A stretch of DNA of 64,000 nt from Syngnathus acus. Lineage: Eukaryota; Chordata; Actinopteri; Syngnathiformes; Syngnathidae. The stretch covers positions 16,543,976 through 16,607,975 of the forward strand of contig NC_051089.1 in NCBI RefSeq assembly GCF_901709675.1, in the 5' to 3' direction. Shown piece after piece: positions 39,812-52,010 of this stretch (position 1 is its first letter; each line of letters begins with the position of its first letter). A program made the position numbers and the translations under genes. The notes under the pieces are model-generated. The model was not told where the DNA came from and made no database searches. It saw nothing but the letters and a program-made list of their open reading frames with translations.

Positions 39812-40139
39812 CACAGGTGTCAAACTCAAGGCCCGGGGCCAGATTTGGCCCGCCACATCATTTTATGTGGCCCGCAAAGACAAATTGTGCATCAAATTCG
39901 TGTCATTACTAGAATTGCAAATTGTCTTCACTTTTAATAATTTCTTCTTTTTTTTTTTTTTGACCAGTTTTTACTCGCCTGATTTGAAAATGAGTTATTT
40001 GTCAATTTGTCTTGAAGCTTTTACCCTATATAATATGAGGTGCTCATACATTTATTTGGGTTGACAGTCATAATGACCCTCCGAAAGAAGCTATGACTAC
40101 AATGCGGCCTGCGAAAAAAAAAAGAGTTTGACACCAATG
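39812..40139. mobile_element. hAT-type MITE, family A copy 2, without clear target duplication
   Basis: The left end CACAGGTGTCAAACTCAAGG and the interior match copies 1 and 3. The right end reads GAGTTTGACACCAATG instead of GACACCCCTG. The 8 bases left of the element (CACTAAGG) are not repeated on the right, where a telomere-like minisatellite begins at once. End mutation or a rearrangement at the right junction is likely. Confidence 0.75.
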
Positions 40140-40140
40140 G

Positions 40141-40290
40141 TTTAAATCTAGGGTTAGGGTTTCAAAGTAGGGTTTCATACTAGAGTTAGGGTTTCAAAGT
40201 AGGGTTCAAAGCTAGGGTTAGGGTTTCAAACATGGGTTTAAAGCTATGGTTAGGATTTGAAACTAGTGTTTCAAACTAGGGTTAGGTTTT
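40141..40290. repeat. Degenerate minisatellite with telomere-like TTAGGG motifs
   Basis: About 150 bp of imperfect units of about 30 bp built from CTAGGGTTAGGGTTTCAAA and AGTAGGGTTTCA. Several units contain TTAGGGTT. Unit divergence is substantial, so it is old. It directly abuts the hAT copy ending at 40139. Confidence 0.8.
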
Positions 40291-41221
40291 TTTTGAGAGT
40301 CTTGTTTGCCTGCTTGGTCATGCAGTTAGTTGATCTATGTATATTCCTTCTTAGTGGAGTATGTTCTCAACGTCGATTGCCTCTCGCCGACGAGGGACTG
40401 GCTGGGCCCGCGTGGGTCAGGGATGGAAAGTCGGGTACGGAGGACAATGCCCACCTATGGCCAACACTTGTGAACAGTTTGAGTGCAAATGGAAGGACAG
40501 TCCAGGAATTTAACATAGGGGGGGTGTATTGCAGATTGAGAGCAGCACTATAAATACTGAAATCCCACAGGCGTGCCTTCATGCGAGTGAATCAGCACTG
40601 TCACGCACACACAAACACACGTTAGTCATCAGACGTGTTCAGTTATGTTGATCAGGCAAGCACATTGAGTATAGGTGGAATCTGCCTCACCTATTCAAAA
40701 TGGACCTGACCTGATTGTATTTACATCCCATGGAATTTTACTCTCAATAACCATCAGTCAAAATAAAAGTAGCACAGTGGTGCAGCGTAACAGTAACCCA
40801 TTTCCACTGATGAGAATTTGGGTCATGTACGTGACCCTCACATTGACTGCTGGAGGATAACTGAATATGAGGCTCCATATTTCACCCAGATTTTCATAGA
40901 TTTATTGACGAGTGGCCATTACGATACAGAGAGTGTAAGAGGTGATGGTGTGGTGGTGACACGTTTTGGAAAACAGACTGTGGGTGTTGATGTTTTGCTG
41001 TCAGAGAACAAATCAATACTTTCCCGTTGGAAATCTTAAGCTTTATATCAGCAATGTGGTGACTGCTCGTGGGCAACAGGTAGCCCTCATATTGTATGAG
41101 TAGCCTGCGAGCCTGTTCCAAAAATAGCTCACAAGTGATGGGGCATTAATTTTATAGTTGCCATTTGAAAATGTAAACTGGCAGAAATTTACTGTATAGA
41201 AGAAAAGTCAGCATTAAGGGT
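40291..41221. other. Non-coding, no gene seen
   Basis: No supported exon; open frames at 40257-40553 and 40367-40582 overlap on opposite strands and show no domain. Confidence 0.45.
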
Positions 41222-41382
41222 TGGAATTGGGGTGTAGATCACCAAATGGTTCCCAGGTGCGGCACCGCTGCTGCTCACTGCTCCCTTCGGGCATGGGTTA
41301 AATGCAGAGACAAATTTCACCACACCCAGTTGTGTGTGTGACAATCATTGGGTCTTTACCTTTTTTTTTTTTTTTTTAAAGG
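41222..41382 (+). mobile_element. SINE-like fish repeat fragment
   Basis: GCTGCTCACTGCTCCCTTCG, GGGTTAAATGCAGAGACAAA and GTGTGTGACAATCATTGG are the conserved part of a widespread fish retroposon 3' end, here followed by a T run. The 5' part is missing or unrecognisable. Confidence 0.55.
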
Positions 41383-41735
41383 TATTGCACATTGATAGTT
41401 ATATATTACCTAATTATTGGGAGATATCATTAAGGATCAATTTCTGTTTACCTTTCCACATTTAAATAACTCAATCAGCAATACTTCCGTTATGATTTTT
41501 ACACTCACAATTGCACTCAGGACTACCAAAAGACTCAATGAATAACATGATATGAATTTCAAGCTATCACTAAGCTGCTTTGTTTGAAGCGGTTAAGTCC
41601 AGTCTCAGATTTTAACATTTTTAATTGTATGATGTCATTTTCTGCCACGTTTCTAATTAATGTTACTGCACATTGTGACTAGTGGACTGTAACATGAAAC
41701 ATTTCAAGAAAATCACAAATTGAATCTAAATTGCA

Positions 41736-41875
<140 letters not shown>

Positions 41876-42444
41876 TTATTTATTAAATGAAGTTTGAGAT
41901 CTAAAGCTACAGATTTTCTTGCACTGAAAAATGTATTTACACTGTGACATTTGATTCTTTTTACAAGGATACTCATTTTAATCCACAACCACCATGAGTG
42001 AAGAATAAACTGGTTGTAAGCAATATGGACACGCCTCCTTCCGTGCTCACAGATTGAGTTTAAACTGGTTTTGCAAATTTAATCCTATAGATTTGAGCCA
42101 CCCAGTCCTGATCAGACAGGCTTGTTGGAGCCCCATTAGAATGGGATTAAAATGACAGTTGGCGGGAATTACATTTTTGCTATCCTCCTCTGCAATTTAG
42201 CTTGTTGTTGCAAAATGTTTTCACATTCTGTAAACGCAGTAGCAGTAAGAAGAAGCAAATGTGCTACAATTAGACAACTCGTTCGAAATGCTCTCAAAAC
42301 AAAGACTAAACCAATGTCCTTGGTGGTTGCTGCACTCGCAGTAGTCTACTGCAAGTGCAGCAACCACAGTATCTTGCTTTTAAAATGCCTACACAGTATT
42401 GCAAAAAATATTTGATTACCAGCTACTCTGAGTTGACTCTAAGC

Positions 42445-42774
42445 CACAGGTGTCAAACTCAAGGCCCGGGGGCCAGATACGGCCCGCCACATCATTTTAT
42501 GTGGCCCGCGAAGACAAATTGTGCATCAAATTCGTGTGTCATTACTAGAATTTCAAATTGTCTTCACTTTTAATCATATTTGTTTTTTTTAAATATTTGA
42601 CCAGTTTTGACTCGTCTGATTTGAAAACAAGTTATTTGTCAGTTTGTTTTGTAGCTTTTACTGTACTTAATATGAGGTACTCGTACATTTATTTGGGTTG
42701 ACAGTCATAATGGCCCTCCGAAAGAAGCTATGACTACAATGCGGCCCGCCAAAAAAATGAGTTTGACACCCCTG
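42445..42774. mobile_element. hAT-type MITE, family A copy 3, inserted at the edge of a palindrome
   Basis: 330 bp with left end CACAGGTGTCAAACTC and right end GAGTTTGACACCCCTG. A perfect 8-bp target duplication CTCTAAGC lies at 42437-42444 and 42775-42782. The right-hand duplication is also the outer part of a 17-bp inverted repeat at 42775-42820. No coding capacity. Confidence 0.92.
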
Positions 42775-42820
42775 CTCTAAGCGATCAAATGGACTGATGA
42801 GTTCATTTGATCGCTTAGAG
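42775..42820. repeat. Perfect 17-bp inverted repeat with 12-bp spacer
   Basis: The left arm CTCTAAGCGATCAAATG (42775-42791) and the right arm CATTTGATCGCTTAGAG (42804-42820) are exact reverse complements around the spacer GACTGATGAGTT. It could form a hairpin or cruciform. I see no T-tract or promoter context to suggest a regulatory role. Confidence 0.95.
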
Positions 42821-43226
42821 CATTTGTCCATTTGAGGTTACTTAAATTAGAATCAATGTTATATCTAGTGGCCTGTGTTGGTTGTTTGCATACTTCTATC
42901 TCGCAGACTGGTACAGACGTGTTGAAACACAAAGCAAGTCTAAACCAAGTGAAGCAGGTCCACCCCTAATTAATTTGCAACTATTTTACATGAATAGCAT
43001 TTTGATTCATGTGTTATATGCTAAATTGCTTTCCTCTCCTTGAATGCTCACACTACTTGTACAGATAACATGATACAAGTTGTGCGTGATTGTGCATGTG
43101 TGTATTTATCAGTATTTATCAGTGCAGGAGCTTTACTGCTCTGCACCTCTATATCACTAGAACAATGTCGGCCACATTTCCTGTGGAATTACATTCATGC
43201 CCTCTCACCTTTACAGATAAAACATC

Positions 43227-46200
43227 ATGGGGAAAGGATGTGTGACGGCGACCAAGTACTTCCTGTTCATCTTTAACCTCATCTTCTTTGTGAGTACAGT
43301 ATCATTATTCAAACTTAACAATATGTATTGATTTAGATGTCGAACAGTTGCCAAATTATGTCAACAATGATGTGTCTAAATCAGTGGTTCTTAACCTTTT
43401 TCCTTGTTCGCACCCCATTCAATTCACCAACCAGTTCTCGCACCCCTAACCCTAACCCTAAATGATTATAATAATAATAATTGGTTTACTTTACAGCTAT
43501 AAGGCTGAATGACATTATCCCTAATGCCAATTAACACAATGACTTCTTGATTTCCAGAATGTTTAACTTTTTTCGGTTACCTGACCATTATCCCCGAAAA
43601 ATTGTAAATTTCCCCCAGGGTATCCTCGCACCCCCGAGGAAGCATTCTCGCACCCCTGGTTAAGAACCACTGGTCTAAATCCTCATATTAACAAGGCGAT
43701 CTGAGCTCTGATAGAAATTAAGTTATACCTCCCCATTATTTTACCATTGTTTTGATAAAATATATTGCAATATCAAAATAAGTCAAAACACACTATAAAC
43801 ACGTAATAAAAGTGTTGTGTTTTTAGTTATTAACTTTATCAGTGGAGTGGGGAAAAGGAGAAGAGGACTACTCCACTGAAAAGTCAATAGTTTCCTATCA
43901 TGCATGTTTATTTTTTTTTAGAGATTGATTTTGGCATACCAATTAAGGAAACCGCACTTTCAAAAAAAAAGTCAAGTGGGATGTCACAAGATTATTTTGC
44001 TACCATTTTAATTTGATCGTTTTTGTATCTTTTTTGACGACCTCGCTTATGCTATCACCAGTGAGTGCGTTCACATTTGTCTGTCAAAAATCAAAGCAGC
44101 AACAACATAGCACAACGAGCCTGGTTAGAAAACGCGAGTGAAACAGCACAGGTCTTTCTGCTCGTGTATAGGAGCCATTCTGACTGTTTAGTGCTTTATT
44201 TACGTGTTTGGCAAAAGTTCAATGTGTCTGTCAACACGAGACTGGCTTCCACATTCATTCAACGCAGCGGCATCTGTGATTGGTTGAATGAATTGTACGT
44301 AGGTGGAACTTTGCCTTGTGACAACATTTAGCGGGAGCTATTGTGATACATAAAGATTAGCCGTTTATTCTCTTAATCAAAGAGCTGCTACATTTAAATA
44401 ACATTCACTTGAAATAAATGCTTTGGTTTTCAGACATTATGCAATGGCGATTTGTGAATGGATGATCATGAACTGGAAGGTGGAACTTCTGCCTATATAT
44501 GCAATGGCTTTGGCCTTAAGCCGCAGCGGGATATCACTCGTTTTCACTGCAATGTGTTATGTATGTAGCTAAGATGCTACGCAGCCCAAGAATTAAAACA
44601 CAAATTCATCTGCTCATCCATGCCAAGATCATACATGGAAAATAGAATGTAAACAATGGTGATTTTTCTGCGAAAATGTTGCACCTAACTTGGGGGAAAA
44701 CATTGATTACCCAGGCTTGACCTAGCACCGGATAAAATCTTTTCCAGCATAGGTGTATAGTGGTGAGCACATCTTCCACAAAGGGTTGAGAAAAGCTTGG
44801 TTCGAATCTCGTTTCTGTGCAAACGCTTCACTTCACATTTCCAAAAATATGCATGTTGGTTCAATTGAAGACCAAATTGTCTAAAGATGTATATGTAAGT
44901 GTAAATGTTGTTTGTTTTGTGTGTCCTGCCTGTCACCTGAATTTATCTAGGATAACAAAACATTTGATAACCATGAAGCCGATTTATTGTGTTTTCAGAT
45001 TTTGGTGTCATTCTTTCTCATTTCCTTCCATGGAACAATATCTACAATAGCAACTACATTTTGCTGTTATTGCATATGACTAAAACAATGTCCACAGTTA
45101 CAGCATGTAACTATGTCTGACTAACGTTTTTTTCTTCTTCTCAGCTTCTGGGTGGCGTCATCATGGGCTTTGGATTGTGGCTCCTCCTGGACAATCAGAG
45201 CTTCATAGTTGTGCTCAGTAAGTCCCAAATTCAAAATAAATATTTTCACTTCAGTCATAGTGAAAATAAACGAGTGCTTCTTTATTTAAAGTGAGTTATT
45301 TACCATATTCTCTTTAGTTCATTTGAAAAGTTAAGTGATATGTAATATTAGTGCACTTTCTCATATCATTTGATAACCCAGTAAAGGGGTTTGAGTCAAA
45401 CCTTTAAACCTTTAGAACATTGGAAAATCTGTCACCTAACTATCGGCGCTTCACAGATGCTGGTAATATGCACATTGTTTTGCAATACTGTGTTTTGTTT
45501 TATACCTTTACTGCATGGCCTATCTTGCATGTCTTTTAGTTTTATTTTATTTTGTGTGTGTATGTGCTTGCTATGCGTTCGCAGATAGTACAGCAATTCT
45601 CATTGGTCAAGAGAGATATTCTTAACGGCATCTTTGAGTGGCTAGTCTTTACAGTTATTTTATAAAACGAAACACGATATTGTGAAATATAGGGCTGACG
45701 TCTGCGAGTCGGTGAGTTGGTCCATAAATTTCTGTCCGACCAAATTCTTATTGGTAGAGCAATCGCTGATGTCAAGTCCAGGGAAAGAAAATGACTTTGG
45801 GTTAAACCATTATTATGGTTGCGAGAAGAATATAAACAGGCTGTAAAATTGATTAGAAATTGAAATATTATAATTTAATGAATCAGATGTATTTTTATTA
45901 ATAAATATAAAATAAATATAATATATATATAATATTTATAAATATATAAATATAATTAATGTTGTGGAAGGTGCTGGTAGAGAGCACACAATGCACTTTA
46001 GCCGATTTAATTAATCTTGAGATAACGGTTGACTACTGCCCAAGTAAAATGACGTACACATTACCAGCATGTGAAAAGCCACGTTAGTAAAGTCATATGT
46101 TTTCCTAATATTTTAACAAAGTTTGATTCCCACCCCTGATGGTGGTCACGGAACCTATAAAGGGAAACTATCTTTACCCCGCAGCCCAAGGTCTAATTAC

Positions 46201-49200
46201 CTCTCTGAACAAAATGAACTGTAAAATTAATCTAATTCAAACTTAATAAAAATCATGCCAACTATAAAAAACATATCATGTGGCAAGCCAAAAAAAGTTT
46301 ATAAATGAGTTTCTGTAATTTAAAGTTTGTATTCCTACCCATTGCTTAGACTGTTTGTTTCTAAACTACACTCCCTCCCAACATAAGATTATGTGGTGTG
46401 ATCTAGAGCAAAAATGGACTTTTGTGTTCGTGGTTAGGTTCCAAAGTCAGCATTTTTATGATTGAACTTAACAGCGAAACATTACTGGAAATGCCAGACA
46501 AAATCAATGTAGGATTCAGAAGGCACAACGTTTAAAATATCTCAAATAACAGAGTACAAAAAGATATGTTTTTCCGTTGTATAGTTTTCACTGATCCAGT
46601 GAGTTGTTTGAAATAGAAGAATGTAGGCCATTACAAATGGAGCCAGTATTAACAGAATGAAAACAGGCCAAGGTCTGGCCGCAGGCTCTTGGAATGTTTA
46701 AGTATCATTGAATATCGGTAAGACAAATGAAAAAAAAAGCTCAGCTTTTGTACATGAGTATACAAACCTTTTTTTTCCATACACAGTAACCTTGAAAAAG
46801 GTTGATGAAAACACTGAAGTCCTCTCACAGGACGGTGAATATTTTGTTTTGGCTTGTAGCGTCTTGTATAACTATTAAACACATGTGTGGAGCAGATTTT
46901 CATTTTTGTGTCAGTTGTTTTCAACAAGAAATGCATTGTCCAACACAAAGACTCTTTCCATTCTTGTTTGAGGGCTGTCCCTTTAAAAATAAGCGGTGCT
47001 CCTCTATTTAACGCTCCATTTTCAAATTGGCTTCAATGAACCATTTTTCCTGAACCCGTTGTGATTTGATGTTAAGATTACTGCTCTTGTGTGCGCCATC
47101 TGGCTACAGTGTGCGACTTTTTGCGGCGGTATTTCAACCAGATCAGAATCAGACCCAGATTGCATGTGTCCCTGTATTCTCTTCATGACAAAAGAACAAT
47201 GAAATTTGGTAATATTGTATTACTACATGCTTCATTCTAAATCGGTTACATTTCATTGGTTAGAGATTCTTACTGAAGTGTGCCTTTTAATGAAGTGTGT
47301 AAAATAAACATACTGTATGAAAACAGGTTGGTTCACTTGATGTTGAGCTGAAAGTGGTATATTTTCTGTTAAATGACTGTCTGGAAGAAGGAAGCCAATT
47401 TTACGGCAGACATGGATGAAATTATTATAATTAGAATCCTTTTAGAATCCACAGCAGGGGGAAATGTGACCCATTGATGGACAAGAGAATGAACATTTAA
47501 AAGGTTTGCATGCAAATAGTTCAAAAGTTCCAAATACAACCAATCTGGCGGCTGCAAAGAAGTTCCTCCCCGTTTTCTTTAAGTTCACACATATACACCA
47601 ACATGAAAAGACAGTTATCTTTTCCGTTTGCCTCAACTGTCTACAAAGATATAGTGTCTGTTTTGTAATCCTATGATAGGAGAGCAACAAAGGAGGCAGG
47701 AGAAAAGTGACCTTTTTTTTCTTCAGAGTTCATATGATGCGACAATCTAACACATAGATGGCAAATAGAGTGCAAATAACTCAAATTCTGGGAGTTCACT
47801 GTTTTCCAAAAGCACAATTTTGCAGTTACTAGCTGTTCAATGTCTCGTGTGATAACTGCTGTGTTTTCCCCTTGTACCAAAATATTGTCCGCTATTCTCA
47901 TAATACTTCATGCGTTATAATCCCGTCAAGAACTAGGTTAGCCAAACTTGTTTAATAGCTGTCTTGGTTACCTTCGTGTCATAAATATCCTTTTGTTATA
48001 CCTAAAAAGGGCATCTGTCATCGCTTCTGTCCGTTCGACAATCGTCACGGGGACGGAATGCCGACCTCTGTAAATTACATATCTAGTAGAAAAATAACAA
48101 CGTTTGGTAGGCCTCTGTCCAGCATGCACATCACCGAGTTAGTCAGAAAGGAGAAGCGGAGAAAGACAAGATGTAAAATAAGTTTTTATTCCTCAAGTGT
48201 TAATGGAGCAAACTGAGAGTGGGAAAAACCGAATGGCTGCAACAAAACAGGGGAACTGAAGATGATGATGCATACACACTGAGAACGTGTCACTATGCAG
48301 TGGGGGGGGAAGAGAGAGAGAGAGAGAGAGTGGTTGTGTTGGAGGAGATGAGGACGTTTGTCTCTTGTCAGTGGCATCGCTGCAGGTGTCCTCCGCTCAG
48401 ACACTGGGCCCTTTCTCCTCTGTCCAGCATTAACATGCATCACATCAGCCTAGTGTGCTCACTGCCTTAGTCACACATACTCGTCACCGGTCTGGCGAGG
48501 GCGAGTCCGTCCGCCCTTTTCTCAGCGGCGGTCATCAATGCAGTCATATCTTGGAAAAAAGCGCAGCCAGCAAAGGGTTTAAGTACGGTAGACTGATTCG
48601 CTTTGTATGGGGACGTAATTGAGAAGCTGCTCAATGGCACACTTTGAGAGAGTCAGATGATCACAGATGATTGCAGTGTGCATGATGAATGGCGGTAATA
48701 ACGTCAGTGTATCTGTGTCCAGTTAAAAGCATCGGCATATAATTTGTTTGTTTTTTGTCAGCATTAAATACTTCCTAATGTAGTTTTTAGTTGTTGTTAA
48801 AATTACACTTTATAATTGCAGTTTGTGATGTTTTACGCAGCATGGATTACCATTTTAATTTAATCCTTTATAGGGCACAAAAAAAGTCATATTATTACAC
48901 TTTACGTGGAAGGGACTTCAAGTCAAATTGCTCCACAGCACAGGTTGTGAGACAAGAGTATTTTTTTATACTGGATGAAGTGATATTAAATGTATTAAAT
49001 ATGAATTAATGATATTGTCAAAGTGATCATCTTCTTAATGTTTTTATCATAAATAAGATTTATTTATTTACTTATTTATTTCACCTTGCAGAGAAATTGG
49101 AATTAAGATTATACAGGTATAATTTTGATGTACAAATAAATGTCTGAGCAGAAAGGCATCGCATGGTGTATACAAAATCTGCCTTTAAAGAAACAATTAC

Positions 49201-52010
49201 TATACCAAGGTAGCACTTTCAGAACTTCAAAACAAGAGGGAATAACATCTGTTTTGGTACTGTATCAATTAGACTGCCCTGTGTTAGTCGTTGTACCTTC
49301 TAAGTAGCTGCAAATGTTCAGGTATGAGCACATGCAGTTCGTCATTTATTATTTTGATGTGATTAGCCTGCACAGATAATGATAGCAACAAGGACTTCAT
49401 CGATTTGGAGGACAGTTTAAATTTCTGATTCACTTTCCTTTTGTATTGGTAACTTCTGACCTCTGCACTTGTTCTTTCCTTGCAGATGACTCCATAGCTG
49501 TCAAGGCCGCGTGCTACATCCTAATTGGAGTTGGCACTTTCGCCATGCTTTTGGGCTTCCTCGGCTGCTTGGGAGCTATTTATGAGATCCGCTGTCTGCT
49601 TGGTCTAGTGAGTGAATTTGAAAAATTAGAACAATCCCATAGTGTTGTGATAAGTCAGAGCAGAAAATACACCCAAAATATTACACCTTTCAAGCTCTTA
49701 ACGTTCATGATAAAATGTGTCTGCAAAAAAAAAGACATTCATGGTAAAAAGCTTGATGTTATTTTCCATTGATTGTCCTCCCTTCTATTCAGTACTTCAC
49801 CTGCCTCCTGTTGATCCTCATTGCTGAGATTGTAGCTGGCGCCCTCATCTACTTCCAGAAGGACGTGGTAAGCGGCATATTATTATGTGGTCTTCACACC
49901 CTACAAACAACAATTGTCCTGAATAGAAAGCAAAACCTAGACACAAAGGAGTACAGACGAACCCCCCGTTTCGAACGTCCCCAGGTTAGAACAAATCGGA
50001 TTTCAAACCAAAAATTCAAAGCTTTTGAACCCTCAAAACCAAACGAAACACCGGACTGCGAACAGCTTTCCGAGTCGAGGCTAGCCAACAGCGTCTCCAC
50101 GTCTCCGAAGCAACAGTTCGGTTTGGCTGCGTCTCGAGAGCGTAAAGCTTCGGAGAAGACATGAGTCGGAACAAAAATACTGAAAAGGGTGACGCAACAA
50201 GATGTCACCAACAATAGCTCAGTGCTCTCTAGTGACCGGAAGAAACCTCTACAGTAGATGTAGCAGCTCTATGTCCTTCGTAAAAAGCCAAATCGACTGC
50301 CTTTAACTTAAAAGCGGCATCACGTGCATTTCTTTTATCCCCCATAATGAGGGTTTGTGTAAAAAAGCTTCCTTTCTCTAGTAATGTCTGTCGTGATCTC
50401 GTTCTGTCTCTTGTTCGTGTCAATTGTGCGGCACTATTTGCCTGGGGGACGGACATGCGCTCAACACACCACTCGTCATATCCCTCTGCCCAGCAAAGCG
50501 GTCCACAACCTTTTTAATAACGAGTGTATAAGTGTATTAGACATCACAAAAGTCACTCATTATTACGCAAAAGTGTCCATTGTTGCTACATCAGAACGGA
50601 TTAATCCGTTTTCCCTTATTTCTTATGGGAAAAATTGAATTGGACTCCAACCAAATCGGGGTCCGACCAGTTTTCTGGAACGAATAATGGTCGCAGTCAG
50701 AGGTTCTACTGACATCAAACTCAGTGGTCAACCCACCCTAATTGAAATAGAAAGAAATTGGTTTGCAGCGCCCCCTAGTGCATAGTATTTCCAAATAAAG
50801 CGCTAGGGAGTGTTCCAATTGAAAGTTACATAAATGCGCCTGCAAATTGTTGTAACACAATAATATAACTTTCAGTTGTGTATTCAACACACATTTTTAC
50901 AGACTCATTTGGGTCGCTCTCACACTACTACAATGGGAAATGCTGGCCATTTATTTAATGACTTTGTTCTTATATTTGTATTGTTTGCATCCAAGTTATT
51001 AAATGTAGTCGAACTGGAGTTTAGTTCTGTTTTCTGGACAGAAAAAAAAACATTATAAAACATTATTTTAGGGGGGTGACGAATTTTGGAATTTTGTTTT
51101 GACACGTTGCGTCATGTAGAACAAATTGTCTCTGACATCTGTGACCTGTTTTCCCATAGTTAAATGAAGAGATGTCTAAGATTGTATCCAAGGTCTTGGA
51201 CAACTATCCAGGCAACTACTCGACCACAGCACAAGCGTGGGACTTCATTCAGAGAAATGTAAGCCTTTAAAAGTCACATCTCACTCAAATTTGACAGATG
51301 AATTTTTCAAATGATTCTCCTTTGGTTGGACTCGTGGCGGGCACAAGGTGAAAAACACCTACTCATCAAAAAAGGTGTTTTGACAATAGTTGTGAAATAT
51401 CTGATTTGGGAAATGGGCCTCCGTGAGCGTCACAAAGAGAATCTTGAAAATGCGTTTGAAGTTGTATTTTATTCTCGCTCTCGCAGATGGAATGCTGCGG
51501 CTGGACCGGTCAAAGCGATTGGAACGGAAACATGGTGATCATCAACAGTTCTCAACTTCTGTTTCCCTGCTCGTGCTACAACATCTCCCTCGCAACTGGA
51601 AACGTCTCAGAGAGCGGCTTCTGCGAGGCTCAGACACCAGAATGGCCCGTATACGACACGGTAACATGATTTTGGGAATTCTCACCTGAAATGAGAGCAG
51701 TGAAATTTCATCTTCTGGCGTACTCTTCAGGGTTGTGCTCTCAACGTGGAGAGCTGGCTCCTCACCAACATCGGGGTTGTTCTGGGAATCTGCATCGCAA
51801 TCGCTTTGATTGAGGTACACACAACTCTCATAAATTCAATTCAAGTTCTCAGCGGGAGTTTCAAGTGAAGTTCTGGTCAAGATGCATTGCCAAGCAATTT
51901 CTTCAAATAATAGCTTTTTGTGTTTCTGACAGCTGCTGGGGATGGTTCTGGCCATCTGGTTGTGCAAGAACATTCACAGGGAGGACTACACCAAAGTGCC
52001 AAAGTATTAA
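43227..52010 (+). CDS. cd82: CD82 antigen (tetraspanin, KAI1), 255 aa
   Basis: Eight coding exons: 43227-43289, 45145-45217, 49486-49607, 49793-49867, 51160-51258, 51487-51660, 51731-51814 and 51933-52010; junctions are GT-AG and phases agree (256 codons with the stop). TM1 is YFLFIFNLIFFLLGGVIMGF. TM2 is YILIGVGTFAMLLGFLGCLG. TM3 is FTCLLLILIAEIVAGALIYF. The large extracellular loop carries the ECCGW motif, PCSC, GFCEA and GC, six cysteines in all, as in mammalian CD82. It has four N-glycosylation sequons (NYS, NSS, NIS, NVS). TM4 is GVVLGICIAIALIELLGMVL. The tail ends DYTKVPKY, matching the CD82 signature and containing a YxxV-type sorting motif. Tetraspanins organise integrins and receptors in membrane microdomains; CD82 is known in mammals for restraining migration. 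The coding start exon begins at an acceptor (TTTACAG at 43216), so the 5' UTR lies elsewhere. Introns hold several transposons. Human CD82 is 267 aa. Confidence 0.94.
43382..43672. mobile_element. hAT-type MITE, family B, in a cd82 intron
   Basis: 291 bp with perfect 15-bp terminal inverted repeats CAGTGGTTCTTAACC and GGTTAAGAACCACTG. A perfect 8-bp target duplication GTCTAAAT lies at 43374-43381 and 43673-43680. The interior repeats CTCGCACCCC-type motifs and contains CCCTAACCCTAACCCTAAA. Charlie-type MITEs share this end sequence. It lies in the intron after the first coding exon of cd82, about 90 bp past the donor. Confidence 0.92.
44745..44930 (+). mobile_element. Diverged SINE copy in a cd82 intron
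   Basis: It has an A-box-like TATAGTGGTGAGCAC, a B-box GGTTCGAATCTC, then the family body ATATGCATGTTGGTTCAATT and ATGTTGTTTGTTTTGTGTG, matching the SINE at 33269-33633 in opposite orientation. The copy is old and has lost its tail. Confidence 0.6.
48293..48333. repeat. G run and GA microsatellite in a cd82 intron
   Basis: A short G run is followed by about ten GA units. It lies in the 4.3-kb intron between coding exons 2 and 3 of cd82. Apart from the repeats listed, that intron shows no exon-like sequence. Confidence 0.7.
49954..50711 (-). mobile_element. Pogo/Tigger-like DNA transposon relic in a cd82 intron
   Basis: The right end GTCAGAGGTTCTACTG and the left end CAGACGAACCCCCCGTTTCG resemble paired Tigger-type ends (CAGTAGAACCTCTGAC...CGAAC). 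On the minus strand near 50345 a short frame reads RDAAFKLKAVDLAFYEG, like the start of the N-terminal helix-turn-helix of pogo/Tigger transposases. The rest of the transposase is gone. A clear TA duplication is not visible at the right end. Confidence 0.6.

Noticed and set aside
40141-40290. True telomere end
   Set aside because: Units are degenerate, about 30 bp long and embedded in unique sequence on both sides.
44745-44830. Possible tRNA gene from the GGTTCGAATCTC B-box
   Set aside because: No cloverleaf closes around it and the flanks match the SINE body; it is a SINE head.
49769-50164. 131-codon frame beginning in a cd82 exon
   Set aside because: It is cd82 exon 4 read through its donor into a transposon relic.
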